From: Elysia chlorotica
Taxonomy: Eukaryota; Mollusca; Gastropoda; Plakobranchidae
Direction of reading: 5' to 3'
NCBI GenBank assembly: GCA_003991915.1
Contig: RQTK01000055.1
Span: 229,361 to 293,360 of the forward strand
Length of the DNA stretch: 64,000 nucleotides
The notes below the pieces were generated by a model that was not told where the DNA came from, did no database searches, and saw only the letters and a program-made list of their open reading frames with translations. This document shows positions 39,301-53,388 of the stretch, one piece after another (within the stretch, counting starts at the first letter, position 1; the number at the start of each line of letters is the position of its first letter). The position numbers and the translations under genes are program-made.

Positions 39301-42300
39301 GAGGCATATTTTGAAAATCTAAGTTAATGATGGTTTTGAAGTTACGAGAAGATTATTGTTTAATTTTGTAGTGTGTACCATCAAATTATTTGCTTTTTTT
39401 TTTTGCATGGATTGTGATCAGTCATGGTTTGTTTCTAGAGATCAAGAGAGTGTTCATTAAAATACTGTGTTTAGCTGTGGAGGAAAGCAAGAAAATTTTA
39501 ATATGGAACATTGTTTATTTTTTTGCTGAGTCTGTGAAAATGAAAAGAAAAAAAATCTTGAAACAAAAGTGACAGAGAATTTTAAAAACTAAAAAAAAGT
39601 CCATTAAAAAAAAAAAAAAAAAGTTAAAAAATAATGTAACCGAAAGGCAAGTAAATTTAAACTGTTCCAACCCTTTCTTAGAATTCTTCACATATAAAAT
39701 GTAGATGCAAGTGTGTTAAGCAAATCAGTTTGTTGTTCTAAAAAAGTGCATAATTTTGAAAGCAGATGAATCGACATTTTTTTTTTTTACTTGTGAAGAC
39801 ATAGATTCTACTGTAAAAAAATATTGAATTTGGAGATTGAACAAATCAAACTAATTTTTTTTTGTGAATTCATAAGTTTATCAAGAATATTTAAGTGGTA
39901 ATTCTCTTTTTAAAGTGTGATAGATTTCTATGTAAAGTCTATTATAATTTTTTTTTCATGGATTTGATTTATAAATCCTTGTAGATATTCAAGAGTGGTA
40001 AAACAGAGTGCAGTTTTATGGTGTTTTTAGTCTAGTTTAGACTGAGACTGTATGCAAACAGTTCTCAGAAGTAAAATGGCATTTGAGAGGCTTTTTTTGA
40101 TACATCATCATAGATTGTTTATTCTCTTTTTTTTCTTTTTTAAAGGAAGCAGATTCACAAGGTCAAGGCACCACTGAAACAGGAGAATCTGTAAGTTTTA
40201 CATTTGCCACGAACAGTTTAAAATAAGGTCAAATTTTACCTTCTGAAAGATTTATTTTCCGAAGTTCTAACAAATAGATAAAAAAGAATGTCTGTTTTGG
40301 AAAATATTGATACTGGTAGACTAAAAAAAAAAATGAATAGCTTATCCAAAGATATTGCATTTTAGTACAGCTTTTGCTTCTTTCTTTTCTTCTTTACAGA
40401 CCTACGACTGGACAGTGATAGAGGATGAAGAAGAGTACAAGAATATATATTTTTCCCCTGAGCTTGGCAATGTTGTCTTTGCAAGCGCCATTGATGGGTG
40501 GGGATTCACGTAAGTTGTTTTCTTTATTTGCTCTACCAAAAATTCCATCTGTTTGTATGAAAGTAAATTGATAAAGAAAATGTTTTCTTAAACTGAGCAT
40601 TTATTTGGTCTCAAACTTTAAGTGAAAATCAGACGAAAAAGATGTATTTGAAATTTCAATTTGTACATTTTATTATCAAAAGCACTATTTAATTTTGATG
40701 TATCAGATTTTATATTTAATGTTTATAGGCAGCGCAGATGATTTTGTACTTCTAACTAGATTCTGAATATTAATACACAAACAAAACATGAGTGGCTTAA
40801 AATTCAAAATGCAAACATTTTGTTATATATCTTTTACTCTTCTCTTTCATATGACTAAAGAGTGGGCCATTTTGCTGGCATGTACTCAGCTAAACTCGGA
40901 GTGAAGGAAGAAATCCTAAACAAAACTCTCTGGGGTGACTTCTACATGAATACAAAAGCAAAGCGGATTCTGAAAGGAGCACAGGTCTTTACTTTTGTTT
41001 AACATTGTAGTTGTTGTTTGATTATTATCTGTATACTTTTATTTATGAAGCTACAAAAAAATCACATGCTTGTAGACAACTATGTCAGTGTTACTATCTG
41101 TTTCACATTGCTTATCACTCTGGTTATTTTCATTTCATGCAGTCTTTGTGTCATCATCATCATCATCATCATCATTGGAAAAGATTAATATAGAGTAGTT
41201 CTTCTATGTTAAGAGAACAAAATGTATAATAGCAACTGGCAGCCTACCTGATTCACCCTGTCACATCTGTTACAATTTTAGATTTTCATGACTCAAATGT
41301 AAACATAAGCATGGTGAAGTATGGATCTGAAATTCATTCATATATTTTTTTTTCATCATTTTTTTATACAGTCGAAAGGCAAGAAACCCTTATTTGTGCA
41401 GTTTGTGTTAGACAACATATGGTCAGCCTATGAAGCGGTCAGAGAGAAGTAAGGCATATTTCTCTGTATAATGTATCAGGAGAAACTAACATAAAGTCTA
41501 AACCTACCAAAACCTATATCGCAAAATCAATTTATTTCAAAGGTAAATAATTTTTTATAAGCTCAAAGCAATTCTTTTCCACATGCCAATGTAGAGTCAT
41601 AGTAAAAAAAAAGTTGATTTTATATTTAATCTTGAGTTAAAAAATACTGTTTGCTTCATAAATTATTATCCACCCTGAGATCAGACGTGACTTTTAAGAT
41701 GAGATATTAGAGCATGGCACCTCATACAATATCTTTAGAGATATTCTTCTACAAGCTTATAGAGATTCCTTTCACTTGCTTGGCACCTATCAAGGAAAAT
41801 GTATCTTTAAAGAAGCTTAAGCCAATGAAATAAATATGAATGTATCACACATTTTTTTCTTCCTTTTTTATTCAGAGATAGTTCAATGACTGAGAAGATT
41901 GTCAAGTCCCTGGGATTGACAATTGCTCCAAGAGATCTAAAACATAAAGACACAACAGTGCTACTTCAAGCAATAATGACTCAATGGCTACCTCTTCAGA
42001 TGCCATTTTAGGTAATACATATAGTGCATTACCAAAAGTTAATGGATACATGGCATAATTTCGTCTTTGTTCTTAGCCCTTAAAACCCTGAAGTTCTGGG
42101 CATCTTAGTTATTGAAATGGTAATTGAGCCTTACATAAAGAACCTTGCTAAAGTTAAAAACATTTATTGCAAAGGTTTCAGGCTTTCCTGTATAGACATG
42201 CAAAGCATTAACATTGTATTTGACATTGGTTCTCAATGGTGAATTTACATGAACAAATATCAAATTGTGAACTGAATTGCTGTACGATGATGCAAAATGT

Positions 42301-45300
42301 ATCTTCTTTCAGATTTTTTTTTTTTAAACAATTTAAAAAATGATAGGACATTACCGCATAAATTCCTTTTACATATTTTTAAAGTAAACATTAATGAAAG
42401 TCGATGTCTTAAACAGCTCCAAATGTAATTAGTAAAGTCAAATTGGTCCTGCATGTGTGCCAACAATGATTGTCGGGTTTTCGATAATCACGACCGGGCG
42501 ACTAAATTTTACGATCAAAACTCTAGTGACGTCATATTATTGGCATGTCGGCAATCAGCCACTCTATCAGCAGATAGCAGTCAAGCACTGATAGTGGGTC
42601 CTTGGAATTGCTCAATCATGGGATTGCTGACAATGTCGACAAGTTTCCAAAAACATTGTCAGAAAATTATTTTTAGCCCACTCTTTACTTATTTAAATTT
42701 GACCTTCTTTATTCGTCTTTCTTTCTTTTTTTCTCCTCAAATTTAAGTGCGATATTCTTTTTCTTCTTCTTAGATTCTTTCTCTGTCTTTCTCTCTCTCT
42801 CTCCACAAATTAGGGTTGGACCCTTTTCTTGTTCTTCTTCTTCTCTAATAGCTCTTACTCCCTTTCTCTCTATCATCCTAAATTCTATTCGACTTCTTTT
42901 TCTTCTTTCTCTCTCTCCACAAATTTAAATTCCCTCTCCTCTGTATTTTTTTGTGTCTCTCTCTTTCTACCCCTCACTCTCTCTTTCTCTCTATCTCTTT
43001 AAGTCTTTTCCCTCCCCCTTTTTCGTTTGACATATGATACCTTCAAATTATTTTTTACATTGGTTGCAAATTTAAGACCATCTTTTATGTAAATCACCTG
43101 GCACAAAATTCCTACATGTCTGTTATATTTGAATCGGAATGAGATAGTAAAAATTAAACAAAAATATGCAAATTCATAACTTTATGATATCAACATAACT
43201 TTCAAACAGATCCTTGTTCACGTTTCTTTAGCATGACAGAACAAATTTATGTAAGTTAACTTAAAAAATGTTATTTTTACTAAACTGCCCATGGTTTAAG
43301 AAGTATCCTCTTTTAATGTTGAGATTAAATCAAGATTGAGTATGATGGTGGGTGCGAAGAAGTTAAGACAATTTGGTTAGGGCTCACATGCAGGTCTACC
43401 AAATTTAACAGCCATAGACTATATATTTTAGTTCTCCATAGATTATTTTGAGTGTTTCTATAGTATATTTTGAGTTTCCATAGTTGAAATACTTTAAAAA
43501 AACCCACCTAAACCCAACAGGTTCTGTGATATCCAGTACTCCTTCTCCACTTGAGATGACTGCAGAGAGGGTTGAAGGACTCATGTGTAGCCAAAGTCGC
43601 AAGTTCGCTTCTTTACCAATTGCAACACAGAATCTTAAAAAAGGTTTGTTAATGTGACTACAGGCTGTTAAAGTTATCTCCTACTGTTTATAATAGCTTT
43701 GGGATTTCATTGACAGACCTTCCTTTAGAAGTAAAATTCAATTTTCTCTAATTCAAAAGTGGATAGGAAAATAATGAAGTCATTTAAAAAAATATATTTT
43801 GAAATGATTCATAAAATGAGACAACAGCGACTTTTATAGTCCATTAGAGAAAATAAAAACTGAGATGACGTTTTGAAAAAAAATCAATTTGAGTAATTTT
43901 AGTTTAGATTTAAATATCCTGGTCTTGAACTATGGCTGCAACATTCTAGTGTCAGACTTTCTGGTTGAGAATTTTATTTCATTAATTTGTCTAAAATACA
44001 ACAACAAAGGCCAAACAAAGTATTTATTGGATTAAAAAAAAATTCCAATAAGAGAAATATAAAAAGTTGTCTCTATACGGCCTGTCTGAAAGAGGTAGAA
44101 TTACAAAAAAATAATTTGCTTGTTTCATATCTTAACTTTTTTGTATTTGTCATAAAATCTTTTGGTCATGAAAAAAAATGTTTACATATTATTTTTTTAC
44201 AATTCTTTATTATGCTATTATGGCTACAACCGTCTGTGTATTGATTTCTTAATTCATCAGATGTTTTGAGAGTATCTGCTATTCTAAAATGAATGTGATA
44301 CCGATATAATAAATGAATCATTCTATTTTTCATTCACCTAGATTTCATTGCTTGCAGCTCAGATGAGAAGGCTCCTGTGATTATTTATATTTCTAAGATG
44401 TTTCCAATGGATAAGAGGAGTTTACCACAGCACAAAGCCAGGTTTGGTCTTTTTTTTAGTGTAGAAAATAATTCCAATTTCAGTGAATATCAATGCCTCA
44501 TATAAAATTTGTGAGGCAACTAGGGTGAATGGGGCTAAGGTTGCTACTACAAGTTTTGGTCTAGAGCCCTTTAGGAGTTGTATCTTTTCAACATCTGAAA
44601 CTGAATTTGATACTTTTGACGCACTAGAAAATATTCAAATAGTCCAAATTCGGACTTGTAGCTGGTTCATTGTAGCTGACACTCATTTGTACTTACCTGC
44701 ATTTTTGCTACATTTTAGTAACAGGCTCACTTACCTGCCTCATAAACAAACACTGTTACATCTTGCTGGGTCTAGGAACAGACTTCATGGGCCATATATG
44801 CTTAATTATGCGTAACATGTAAAATGTGCGTACTGTTCAAGAAAAAGTTCTTAAACAATCTGCCCTAAACACATCCATTCAACACGTACAGAATTTATTC
44901 CCGATTAACCGGGCAATATATCCTGATGACTTTATATAGAAATTTTTTTCGTTCCCCTGGGACCCGGAATATGCAGGTTTTCTTGATTTCGCATTTCTCG
45001 ATTTGGTGGGCTCGACTGTATTTGATTTTTATAGAATTTAATGGATTTGCACTTTCAAGTTAACAGCTTATTCTTCAGTTCTTAAATTGGTCCCTTATTT
45101 TTTTTTTTTTTAGGCCTCTAACTGATGAGGAACTAAAGGAAAGGAGAGAAGCTGCTCGTCAACGCCATTCAGAAATGTTAGCAAAGCAACAGAATCTGAA
45201 ACCAGACACAGTATCATCGGATCAGAATACAGACACAAATGGTCACATTTACTTATCAGGTGTGGTATAATCATATACTTTTCATCCAGTTTGGCTGAGG

Positions 45301-46801
45301 GTTTTATATATTCCCCTAACAATATACTATAAACGAGACACATATAGATCATCATCGTTCAAGCCTCTCTGCTTAAACCATTAAGCCTGGGATGAGGAGT
45401 CAACTCTAATTTTACCTTTCTTGCTGAGACTAGAGTCCACTCTAAGTTTGGACCTGGGTGGAACATCCTGTCTAGAAAATAAGGACACACTGCAGACTTG
45501 ACTAGTTTCATTTCAAATCAAATTTTAACTCTTTTTGTTCTGAATATTTTGTAAGTTTATATGGTGTGGGAAAAAAAAAGATTTTGTCAATGTTTGTTTT
45601 ATGAGGGCCAAAATAAACACTTCATGAAAGCCAAGTTAAAAGTTAATTAATGAAAAGGTCACACTCCCTAACAATTATTAGCCTGCTCCTTTTTTTTTGC
45701 GGGCCAGTATTGTGGGCAGGGTGGGCAAAAACTATAAATCACAGATAATTTTCTGTCAGTAAGTTACAAATTCGCTAACGAAATTGGTTTAAAAAAACCT
45801 CTATATCATGGCGACTGGAGCAGAAAAATTGAATCTCAATTTTTGTAGTTTTTGAAATTTAAATGTCATATTACTGCGAATAAGCACCAACTGATTTTCC
45901 TTCACTCTCAAAGCATTGATGGCCAAGCAGATTGACTGTAAATTAATTTTAATTTTGCAATTTATTAGATCTTTAGTAAAATGGACCTAATGGTTGTCAT
46001 ATTTGTGATGAAATAAATATGTTCTCGTGAATTAGGGGGCTTTAAAAAAATACACGTTGTCTGTACACTAAGGCCTTGAGGATTAGAAGGAAATGATGAC
46101 TGATGACTGTCATGTAAATAACTGAACCAATTGTTAGAGCAGTATCATTTACCTCCATTTTTCACCTTTAGGCTACTTTCTTTTCAGGGGAAGACGCTTC
46201 TGTTGCAGAACCAGAAGAAGACAAATCCGACCATGTTTTTATCGCCTTTGCTAGAATTTTCAGTGGGTGTCTACGCAAAGATTCAAAAGTTTTCTTCCTG
46301 GGTCCAAAACACGATCCAGGGGCTGCTTTAGAAAAGGTGACTTTTATTTTTAGTTCTATGGTCTTATGACATTGCAAAAGAAAAGATTGGATTCTTTTTT
46401 GTTTATATACTTTACTTACTGTGTGGCTTTTAAATTATTTAACTCAATACATTTTATTCCATAAATAATAATAATAAAGAAGCAACCAGAACATATAAAA
46501 ATAATTTTTTTTATTGCCAGTGTAAAGAAAATTCAGACTTAGGCTAAATTAACGTTCTTTAATGATAGGTTTATATTAAATTTCCGTGTTTTGATTTCAA
46601 CAACTAGTATGTATTTAATTCGAAGTGCATACTTGACAATTTGCAATTTGCATATGTTTGATTCAAATATCTAGATCCACCCTAGAGTTAGAGCATTTGA
46701 ATTTTTTCAAGTTTGTCCTTTTTTATTGTTTTATCTTATTTTATACCTGGAGGTTATAGCATGGCTAAGAGTATCCCAAATAAAGCTCAATTTCACCCCC
46801 C

Positions 46802-46832
<31 letters not shown>

Positions 46833-49800
46833 ACACAAAACACAACAAAATACAAATGTCAGGCAGTTTTATTTGATATTAGTTAAACTGGCCCGGTCCT
46901 AATCTTACAATCCTTTTCCGATTTCCAAAAAACAATATATTTGGTTGGATTTGCGAAGAAATGAAAATAATTAAAAATATTTTTTGTCGTAATGTAGTGT
47001 TTACTCCAAGTCTAATACTTTCATCAAATAAATTCAATGTCCAACCTTTCGTCTATCAGTTCTAGCAATAACTGATAGATAAGCCACAACATATTTTTAA
47101 TGGTATCAAATATATATCAACCCCAGTGTTTGCAATTGTATCTCAGGTGTCAGCCAATGTTGGAGCCCAAGAGCTGTTGCAGCAAGATCCAGACTTCCTT
47201 GAGAATCAGCAGCATATCTCTACCTTGGAGGTCAAAGATCTTTTTCTTTTGATGGGAAGAGAATTGGAAGTACTCGAGGAGGTTCCTGCTGGCAATGTTT
47301 TAGGCATTGGTGGCCTAGAAAATATAGTGCTCAAGTCAGGAACACTAGCATCAACCTTAGCTTGTCCAGCTTTTACAGATATGTATTTTGATGCAGCCCC
47401 CATCGTGAGAGTAGCAGTGGAACCAGCTTACACATGTATGTATTACTCTTGTAATAAGGATTTGTTTCGTTAAATGATACTTAAATGTTGCTTTGAGGCA
47501 TTAAAATTTAAAAACTACTATCATCCTTGCTCTGAAAACAGATATTCATCTTATTCTTATGGTTAAACTTAAAACATTGTTTATAGGTAATAACATGGAA
47601 TTTTCTGTGTTGTTTTTTGTTCGTTAATTTGTTGTTGTTTTTTCCGTTCAAAAAGGTATGTTTTCCCTGTGACCTGAGAAACTTTAAACACCTGATTTTG
47701 CAAAAAAAATATTTTTACATCTTATCTTCATGTTGATTTTCATTCATCCCCATTTTTATCTCTTCAAAATATATACCAAATGGTTCAGATAATTTAATCG
47801 AGTTTGAATTCACAGGTGATATGAATCGTCTCTTATCTGGATTGCGTTTGCTGAACCAAGCAGATCCGTGTGTGGAAGTCAAAGTACAAGAAACAGGGGA
47901 ACACGTGATTGTTGCTGCTGGAGAAGTTCACTTAGAGAGATGCATCAATGATCTGAGAGAGAGGTAAAAATCGTGCTGGATTACAAAGAGAGAGAAAAAA
48001 ATAACCATAAAAGCAACCAGTCAGTTTAAGTCACTTTTCTGTAGAATTTTACATCTGTTAAAAGACAATAAAAAATTAGCAAAGGCGTTATTAGATTAAA
48101 AAGATAGATAAAAAAATGTATGTTTTCATTTGGAAATTAATAAGTTCACAGCCTTAAGTGTGTTTAATCTACTCTTGCTTGTGTATGATAATCATACCAC
48201 CCTGAAAAAAATATTTTTTTGATGAAAGATCATTTTACAGAGATAAACATACATTGCTGCAGACTCTATTTCTTTATTCCAAAAAAATTCGATTTTTCAA
48301 ATGAATTAAAAGAGTTGTATTGGTGATGAAATTAGGCATGTCATTACACTTTTTTTGTGTTGATAGATACATGATACATAGTATTAGGTAATCCTTTTCT
48401 TTCTATGTGGAGTAATTTTGTTTAAATGGATATTTTTAATAAATATACATTCAAAAGGTATGCCAAAGTCGAAGTGAATGTCTCCAAACCGATTGTGCCT
48501 TTTCGAGAGACAGTGGTTTTACCCCCTAAGACAGATATGGTAAATGAGGATATTCAAGAGCAAGTGGCTGATGATGAAGACGAGGATGTTTCAATTCAGG
48601 TGGGAAGTTTGGGGTTTATATGTCATAAATACCTCTTCTCAAGTTTCCTAATGATACATGCTTAAGATTAAAGCATCAACAATGCGTAGGCAATAATCTT
48701 TAAAAAAACCGGTACATTATCTAAGACATAGTGTAAACAATTGCTTTTATGATTGTCTTTAACTGTGGTGTTTCAGCCATTTTGTATATAAAGACACGAT
48801 AAACTACAGGAAAGAAATGGGTAACATTTGTACTTTTTGCAGTGTCGTAAAAATATTTTCTATCAAAGTAATATTCTTCATGCTAGAATTTCAGATGGAA
48901 GTTGGGACATGTTGGCCTCAATTTAATACATGGATTTTTGAATTTTTAACCACTGAGTTTTAAAGGTCAGTCTTTTCTGGAAAATTCTCTCTATCTTAAC
49001 AATAATTTTGCTTTACTGCAGGCATCAACTGCTGATCGACAGTGCCATACAGTGTTAAGAGCAGTCCCTCTACCTGGAATTGTGGCAGATATTCTTCTAG
49101 AACATCAGGATAGTCTCAAGGCTTTAGATGCATTGACCACAGCAAATATCACAGGGCGGTCAGAGCTTCAGGTATGTCTGGTTATTGGGGTTCTAAAAAA
49201 ATGAATTACCATAATTATGAATATATATATACGTATATTTATAACATTCTCATCCTTTTTTTTTTCAAATTTGTAACTTTTTAAACTTACATTAGTTGTA
49301 ACTCAACTTAATTAAAACAATTGATATATTAGTACGATGTTTTTGAAAACCTTTACTTAAAAAGTGTATGAACAGCCATTTTTAATAAAATTAAAAACAT
49401 TTTGGAAACATATTTCTAAATCAAGCTTCAAGGTGCATATCACCATAAGCATGCCTATGGACCTTTGAAAACATAAAATCAAATAGTAAGTTCAGAAGAT
49501 ACCTAGCTCCCTGTTTAGCAACTACTTTTAGATGTCACTGAAAAGTTTTTTGCACTTTTATTTTCTCCTTAGCCTTATTTTGGTCTCTTTTGAAGTACTT
49601 TGCCTTTTTTCAGGAATATCAAAGAGAAAAAAAAACCCTAAAAACATCAAAGTACTTGTCATTGCCTTAGAGATTTATCATATTTTATAGGAAGAAAGAT
49701 GCTTAAGTAAGGACTGATAATGTGCTTTCTGTGTTAGAAATTTTACCATAATTATGTTGAATAATTTAGAAATTAAAGAAAATAAATTTTATCTAAAATT

Positions 49801-51858
49801 TTCTCTAGGTTGGATTTTGCATGAACGAAGCTGCAGTTGAAACCTTGCGGACGGTGAAGCAAAAACTGAAAGAGGAGTTTGACAAGGCAGGTCCCGAGTG
49901 GCATGGTGCAGAGGACAAGATCTGGTGTTTTGGGCCCAGGCGCTGTGGACCCAATGTTTTACTGAATAATGTGCCCGGTTACTACAGGCCTAGTGTGTGG
50001 CATGCCGTTGAAACAAAGGAGAAGAAAGTGTGTAAGCTTGCCGAGTTGGATAACAGCATAGTGTCTGGTTTCCAGGTGGCCACACTAGCCGGGCCCTTGT
50101 GTGAGGAGCCCATGCACGGTGTCTGCTTTGTCGTAGAGGACTGGTGGTACGGAGACAAGAACAGACCAGTCAACCAGCTAGCAACACTGTCGACTCAAAC
50201 AAAAAGTGGCTCTGCTGTTCAACCCAAATCGCCGCCAAATTCTTCCGGTGATACTGAGACGTCTCAAAGTATGACTGAATCAAACACTTCTGGTTGTCAT
50301 TCAGACTCTAACACAAAAGTCAGTGATAATGTAAAAGACCCCCAGGAGGCGGCAGTACAAGACAAGAGCCCACTCCCTCCTGGCTTGATAGTGCCAGAGA
50401 GCATAGACTGGACGAGCTGTGTGTTTGGTCCTCTGTCGGGCCAGCTCATCTCCACCATGAAAGAGGGGTGTCGACGCGCATTTCAGGCCGGACCCCAGCG
50501 TTTGGTTGTTGCCATGTACAAGTGTAACATCCAAGCCACCATGGATGTCTTAGGTAGGGAAGGAGATAAATGTTTTGATTTTTTTAAATCGGTCAGGGAA
50601 TGGAGAAGAGGTCACAGAGGGAAGGGATATATAGAGAAAAAGAGTTAGGGGGGTGAGTGTAAGCAAAATTTCTGCGGGTGGAAGACAAAACTGACATTAT
50701 CTGTGTTATTTTACTTTAGTACACATTTGTAAGGCTTTAAGTTCAATAAGTATGCAAAAGAAGTGGTAAATACAAAGTGTAGTACTAAATTTTATGCATC
50801 GCAATGTAAATATTTGTACTAAAATTACTTTTAAGTACTTTATTTGTTGTGTGCTTTGGTTTTTAAAAAAAGTTTATATCTACCCAGTATGCATTACAAA
50901 TATTTTCTTGGCCTCCCAGGAAAACTGCATGCTGTTCTTTCAAAGAGGTTTGGTCAGGTTATCTCAGATGAAATGCAGGAAGGAACTGACATCTTCAATG
51001 TCACAGCAGCTTTGCCTGTTGTGGAGAGTTTTGGCTTTGCTGAAGATTTGCGGAAAAAGACAAGTGGATTGGCAAGCCCACAGCTTAAATTTTCCCATTG
51101 GGAGGTACTTTAACCCTTTATAAAATCATCTTTTGGGTCTCTTAGGCATTAAAAAATGTTAAACTTAGCCATTGGTTGGGTAGAGAGCAAATATTTAATA
51201 CTTCCCAGGGTTCATCTAAGAACACTGGTTTTGGTTAAGTCCTTCTTCTAAGGTTTATGTCCATGTATTTTGTTTTAATGTATTTGTATGATAAAAAAAG
51301 AGCATCGCTTTTTCAGTATTCATTTAAGAAACTAGTATTCAATCTCTTTGTTGACAAAAAAATTGTGACTCTAGTCCTAAAAAATGTATATATATCCAGC
51401 CATTTTTACCTACACGCCAAATTCTAATGGATCCTGGTGAAATAATGAAATCAAATCATAAACGATGAATTCCATTTCTAATTTTCATACTTAGTCCCTT
51501 AATGTATGCCCTCTTTCATAGTCTAAAACATTGAGATAAACTTTTTAGCGGTTACTTTTGTTCTGTTTTTGGAATGAGCCTAGGTAAACAACTGCATTTA
51601 AAAATGCAAAATACCAAAAGGAAAAATAGAGTAGAAAAGTTCAAGACATTTTTCTCTTTACTTGCCCAGGTTCTGCCTATTGATCCCTTCTGGGTGCCGA
51701 CCACAGAGGAAGAGTACATGCATTTTGGTGAGAAAGCTGATGCAGCCAACAGAGCAAGAGTCTACATGAACCAAGTCCGCAAGAGAAAGGGACTGGCTAC
51801 TGATGAGAAAATTGTTGAGTTTGCTGAGAAACAGAGAACACTGACAAAAAATAAATAA
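36351..51858 (+). CDS. EFL1: elongation factor-like GTPase 1 (EFL1), 22 coding exons, about 1149 aa
   Basis: Exons: 36351-36441, 36817-36884, 37397-37490, 38091-38233, 38608-38745, 39196-39252, 40146-40190, 40400-40509, 40861-40984, 41372-41448, 41876-42011, 43521-43643, 44342-44441, 45114-45259, 46188-46336, 47147-47435, 47816-47963, 48458-48599, 49022-49171, 49809-50553, 50920-51104, 51670-51858. GTPase motifs are AHVDHGKT (26-33), RGIT (66-69), DSPGH (98-102) and NKID (152-155). EF-2-like later domains include [27 protein letters not shown] and the C-terminal WVPTTEEEY and [14 protein letters not shown]. The family removes eIF6 from late cytoplasmic 60S subunits together with SBDS, using GTP. 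Human EFL1 is 1120 aa. Exon lengths sum to 3449, one short of a multiple of three. The break lies at the end of exon 11 after QWLP, where one extra base would give SDAILG and the correct phase into exon 12. Otherwise the frame stops at TAG 42009-42011. Confidence 0.95.
37035..37280 (-). mobile_element. LINE 3' coding remnant in EFL1 intron 2 (copy B)
   Basis: On the minus strand the fragment encodes, in changing frames, [12 protein letters not shown], a TTWVKLKRT-type stretch (about 37145-37080) and LCSTRNQ. This is the order at the C-terminal end of LINE ORF2 proteins that read like [26 protein letters not shown] and LCSTRNQEA. The 5' part is missing. The matching fragment in copy A sits at 33135-33345. 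Confidence 0.55.
39253..40145. other. EFL1 intron between coding exons 6 and 7, nothing else seen
   Basis: AT-rich intron with several A and T homopolymers (A17 near 39606) and no element recognised. Confidence 0.5.
42012..43520. other. EFL1 intron 11 with an unclassified CG-containing block and a CT-rich block
   Basis: At 42444-42660 a more balanced-composition block contains several CG dinucleotides (GTCGGGTTTTCGATAATC, CGACCGGGCG) and a CAATGTCGAC...CATTGTCAG near-palindrome. It may be a decayed mobile element. At 42720-43020 the plus strand is rich in imperfect CTTTCT and CTCTCT runs. No exon was found here. Confidence 0.45.
44885..45022 (-). mobile_element. possible DNA-transposon end in EFL1 intron 13
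   Basis: On the minus strand, the sequence from 45022 begins TACAGTCGAGCCCACCAAA and continues with GGGTCCCAGGGGAACG. A CAGTCGA-type start is common at the ends of pogo/Tigger-related elements. No matching inverted end was found within the intron, so this is a weak call. Confidence 0.3.
46795..46838. repeat. poly-C followed by (CA)n microsatellite
   Basis: About 23 C residues and then about ten CA units in an EFL1 intron. Confidence 0.95.
49809..50553 (+). other. EFL1: EFL1 large exon 20 with divergent acidic/serine-rich insert
   Basis: This 745 bp exon is by far the largest. It begins with [10 protein letters not shown], includes the conserved FGPRRCGPN and NSIVSGFQ...[10 protein letters not shown] blocks, then about 80 poorly conserved Ser/Thr/Lys-rich residues, and resumes with [15 protein letters not shown] and ATMDVLG. 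The variable insert occupies the same place as a low-conservation insert in human EFL1. Confidence 0.85.
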
Positions 51859-52280
51859 ACTTATCTCCATAACTGATAGTGTCGATCTATTGTTTTCCTT
51901 GTTGTTGTTGGTGGTGTTATCCTAAATGTTTCCAAAAGTGTTTGAAGATGTTTGCAAACTATGGATCATGGATTCTCTGGAGTACATTTACTCAATGAAG
52001 TCATAATACATGTATAATATTTTGCCATCAGTGTTCCTGATCGCACTTTTATAAGGGTTTTTCCATAATTCATATCTTTTGAACCAAAAATCTCAAAATC
52101 TCAAAATTTCAGCTTTTTACCTTAAAAAAGATGTCTATTACACATCTTACATGTACGTGATGTGACTCCGTTGGTTTAAAATTTACTTTTTGCCATACAG
52201 ATACTATCCATTGAAATCGACTCGTTTCCTGTATGCAATCGCAAGCTCTGATTTCATGGCATGTATTTTGGCTTTACAGC

Positions 52281-52430
52281 CATAATGTGACCGGCTGAGA
52301 CAGTTGTGGCAGCACACAAAATTTTCAGATGCCAGTCTTGGGGCCTGTCTACATACACAATTATAGCCTATGTACCGCTGACGTTGAAAAACCAACTTAA
52401 CTCAACTCCCACTCAATTCATGGCTTGAAA
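52281..52430 (+). mobile_element. SINE fragment (3' body only)
   Basis: Contains TAATGTGACCGGCTGAGACA, GTGGCAGCACACAAAATT, CAGATGCCAGTCTTGGGGCC, ATAGCCTATGTACCGCTGA and a tail reaching TTAACTCAACTC. The tRNA-like head is absent. Same family as the copies at 53.8 and 59.3 kb. Confidence 0.7.
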
Positions 52431-53220
52431 GCTCTGCCCATTGTATGGCAGTTGCTGCTCACATTTTTGTTTACCAGACTCTTAATACACTTGAGCAGTT
52501 GATTTTTTTACTCCATGACACTGAATGATTCAAACTATTTTTTTAGCCTTAAAAGAAGAGCATCATGAGGATGTGTGGTTCTAAACAGATGAACTTTGTG
52601 CCAATAAATGTATGTGCATATGAGCACTGTTCTAAGGTTTCCTACATGAAAACGCGTTTTGATTTTAAAAATTCGTTAGCTAAGTGCATTAACACAATCA
52701 TAGCGATGGGAAACCATAGCAACTTCTTTGCTTTGAGCTTTGAGCAAAAGAAACGAAAGATTACCACTTGTAGTGAGTAAGGCAAGAGAAACCTGAAATC
52801 TCTATGGCCCATATAAAGGATATATAGCTTGCATAAAACAAGTAGCAAGCAATACTTCACTGGGTGAAACACTTCCATGATTTAACTAGCACTGTGAACA
52901 TCCAATATTTTTAATATCTATCCTTTTTTATAGGAAAAGGAACAGATCTGCTTTAGGAATTGACAGCTTCGTTTGATATTTGAGAGATCTTAACTGTCAA
53001 AATAAGTTTATACAGTAGCATAGGTGTTCACCATTACTAGTTATACATATATTTACTTTGGAATACTTGTTAATAGACCCAGATACTCTCCCGAAGTATG
53101 TCTATAGATCTTACTGATAGTCAACAGCGTTTATTCTAAAATTATCAACGTAGAAGAATCTGTATCAAATAAGAAAAATGTGTTGAAATACAAATATGCA
53201 TGTAGAAAGACTACATATTT

Positions 53221-53388
53221 ATAGAGAGTGAGAGAGACAAAGATAGAGAGAGAGAGAGAGAGAGAAAGAAAAAGGCGGAAGGAGGAGAAGAGAGAGAGAG
53301 AGAGAAAGAAAAAGGCGGAAGGAGGAGAAGAGATAGAAAAAGAGAGAGAGAGAGAAAGGCGGAAGGAGGAGAAGAGAGAGACAGAGTG
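53221..53388. repeat. (GA)n with an embedded 40-bp minisatellite, three copies
   Basis: A purine-only tract holds three copies of AGAAAGGCGGAAGGAGGAGAAGAG-like units at about 53266, 53308 and 53355, each preceded by AG repeats (the last two shortened or altered). It shows a microsatellite evolving into a minisatellite. Confidence 0.85.

Noticed and set aside
41985-42011. Programmed ribosomal frameshift as an explanation for the EFL1 break
   Set aside because: No slippery heptamer or downstream structure is evident, and an intron follows at once. A missing base is the simpler explanation.
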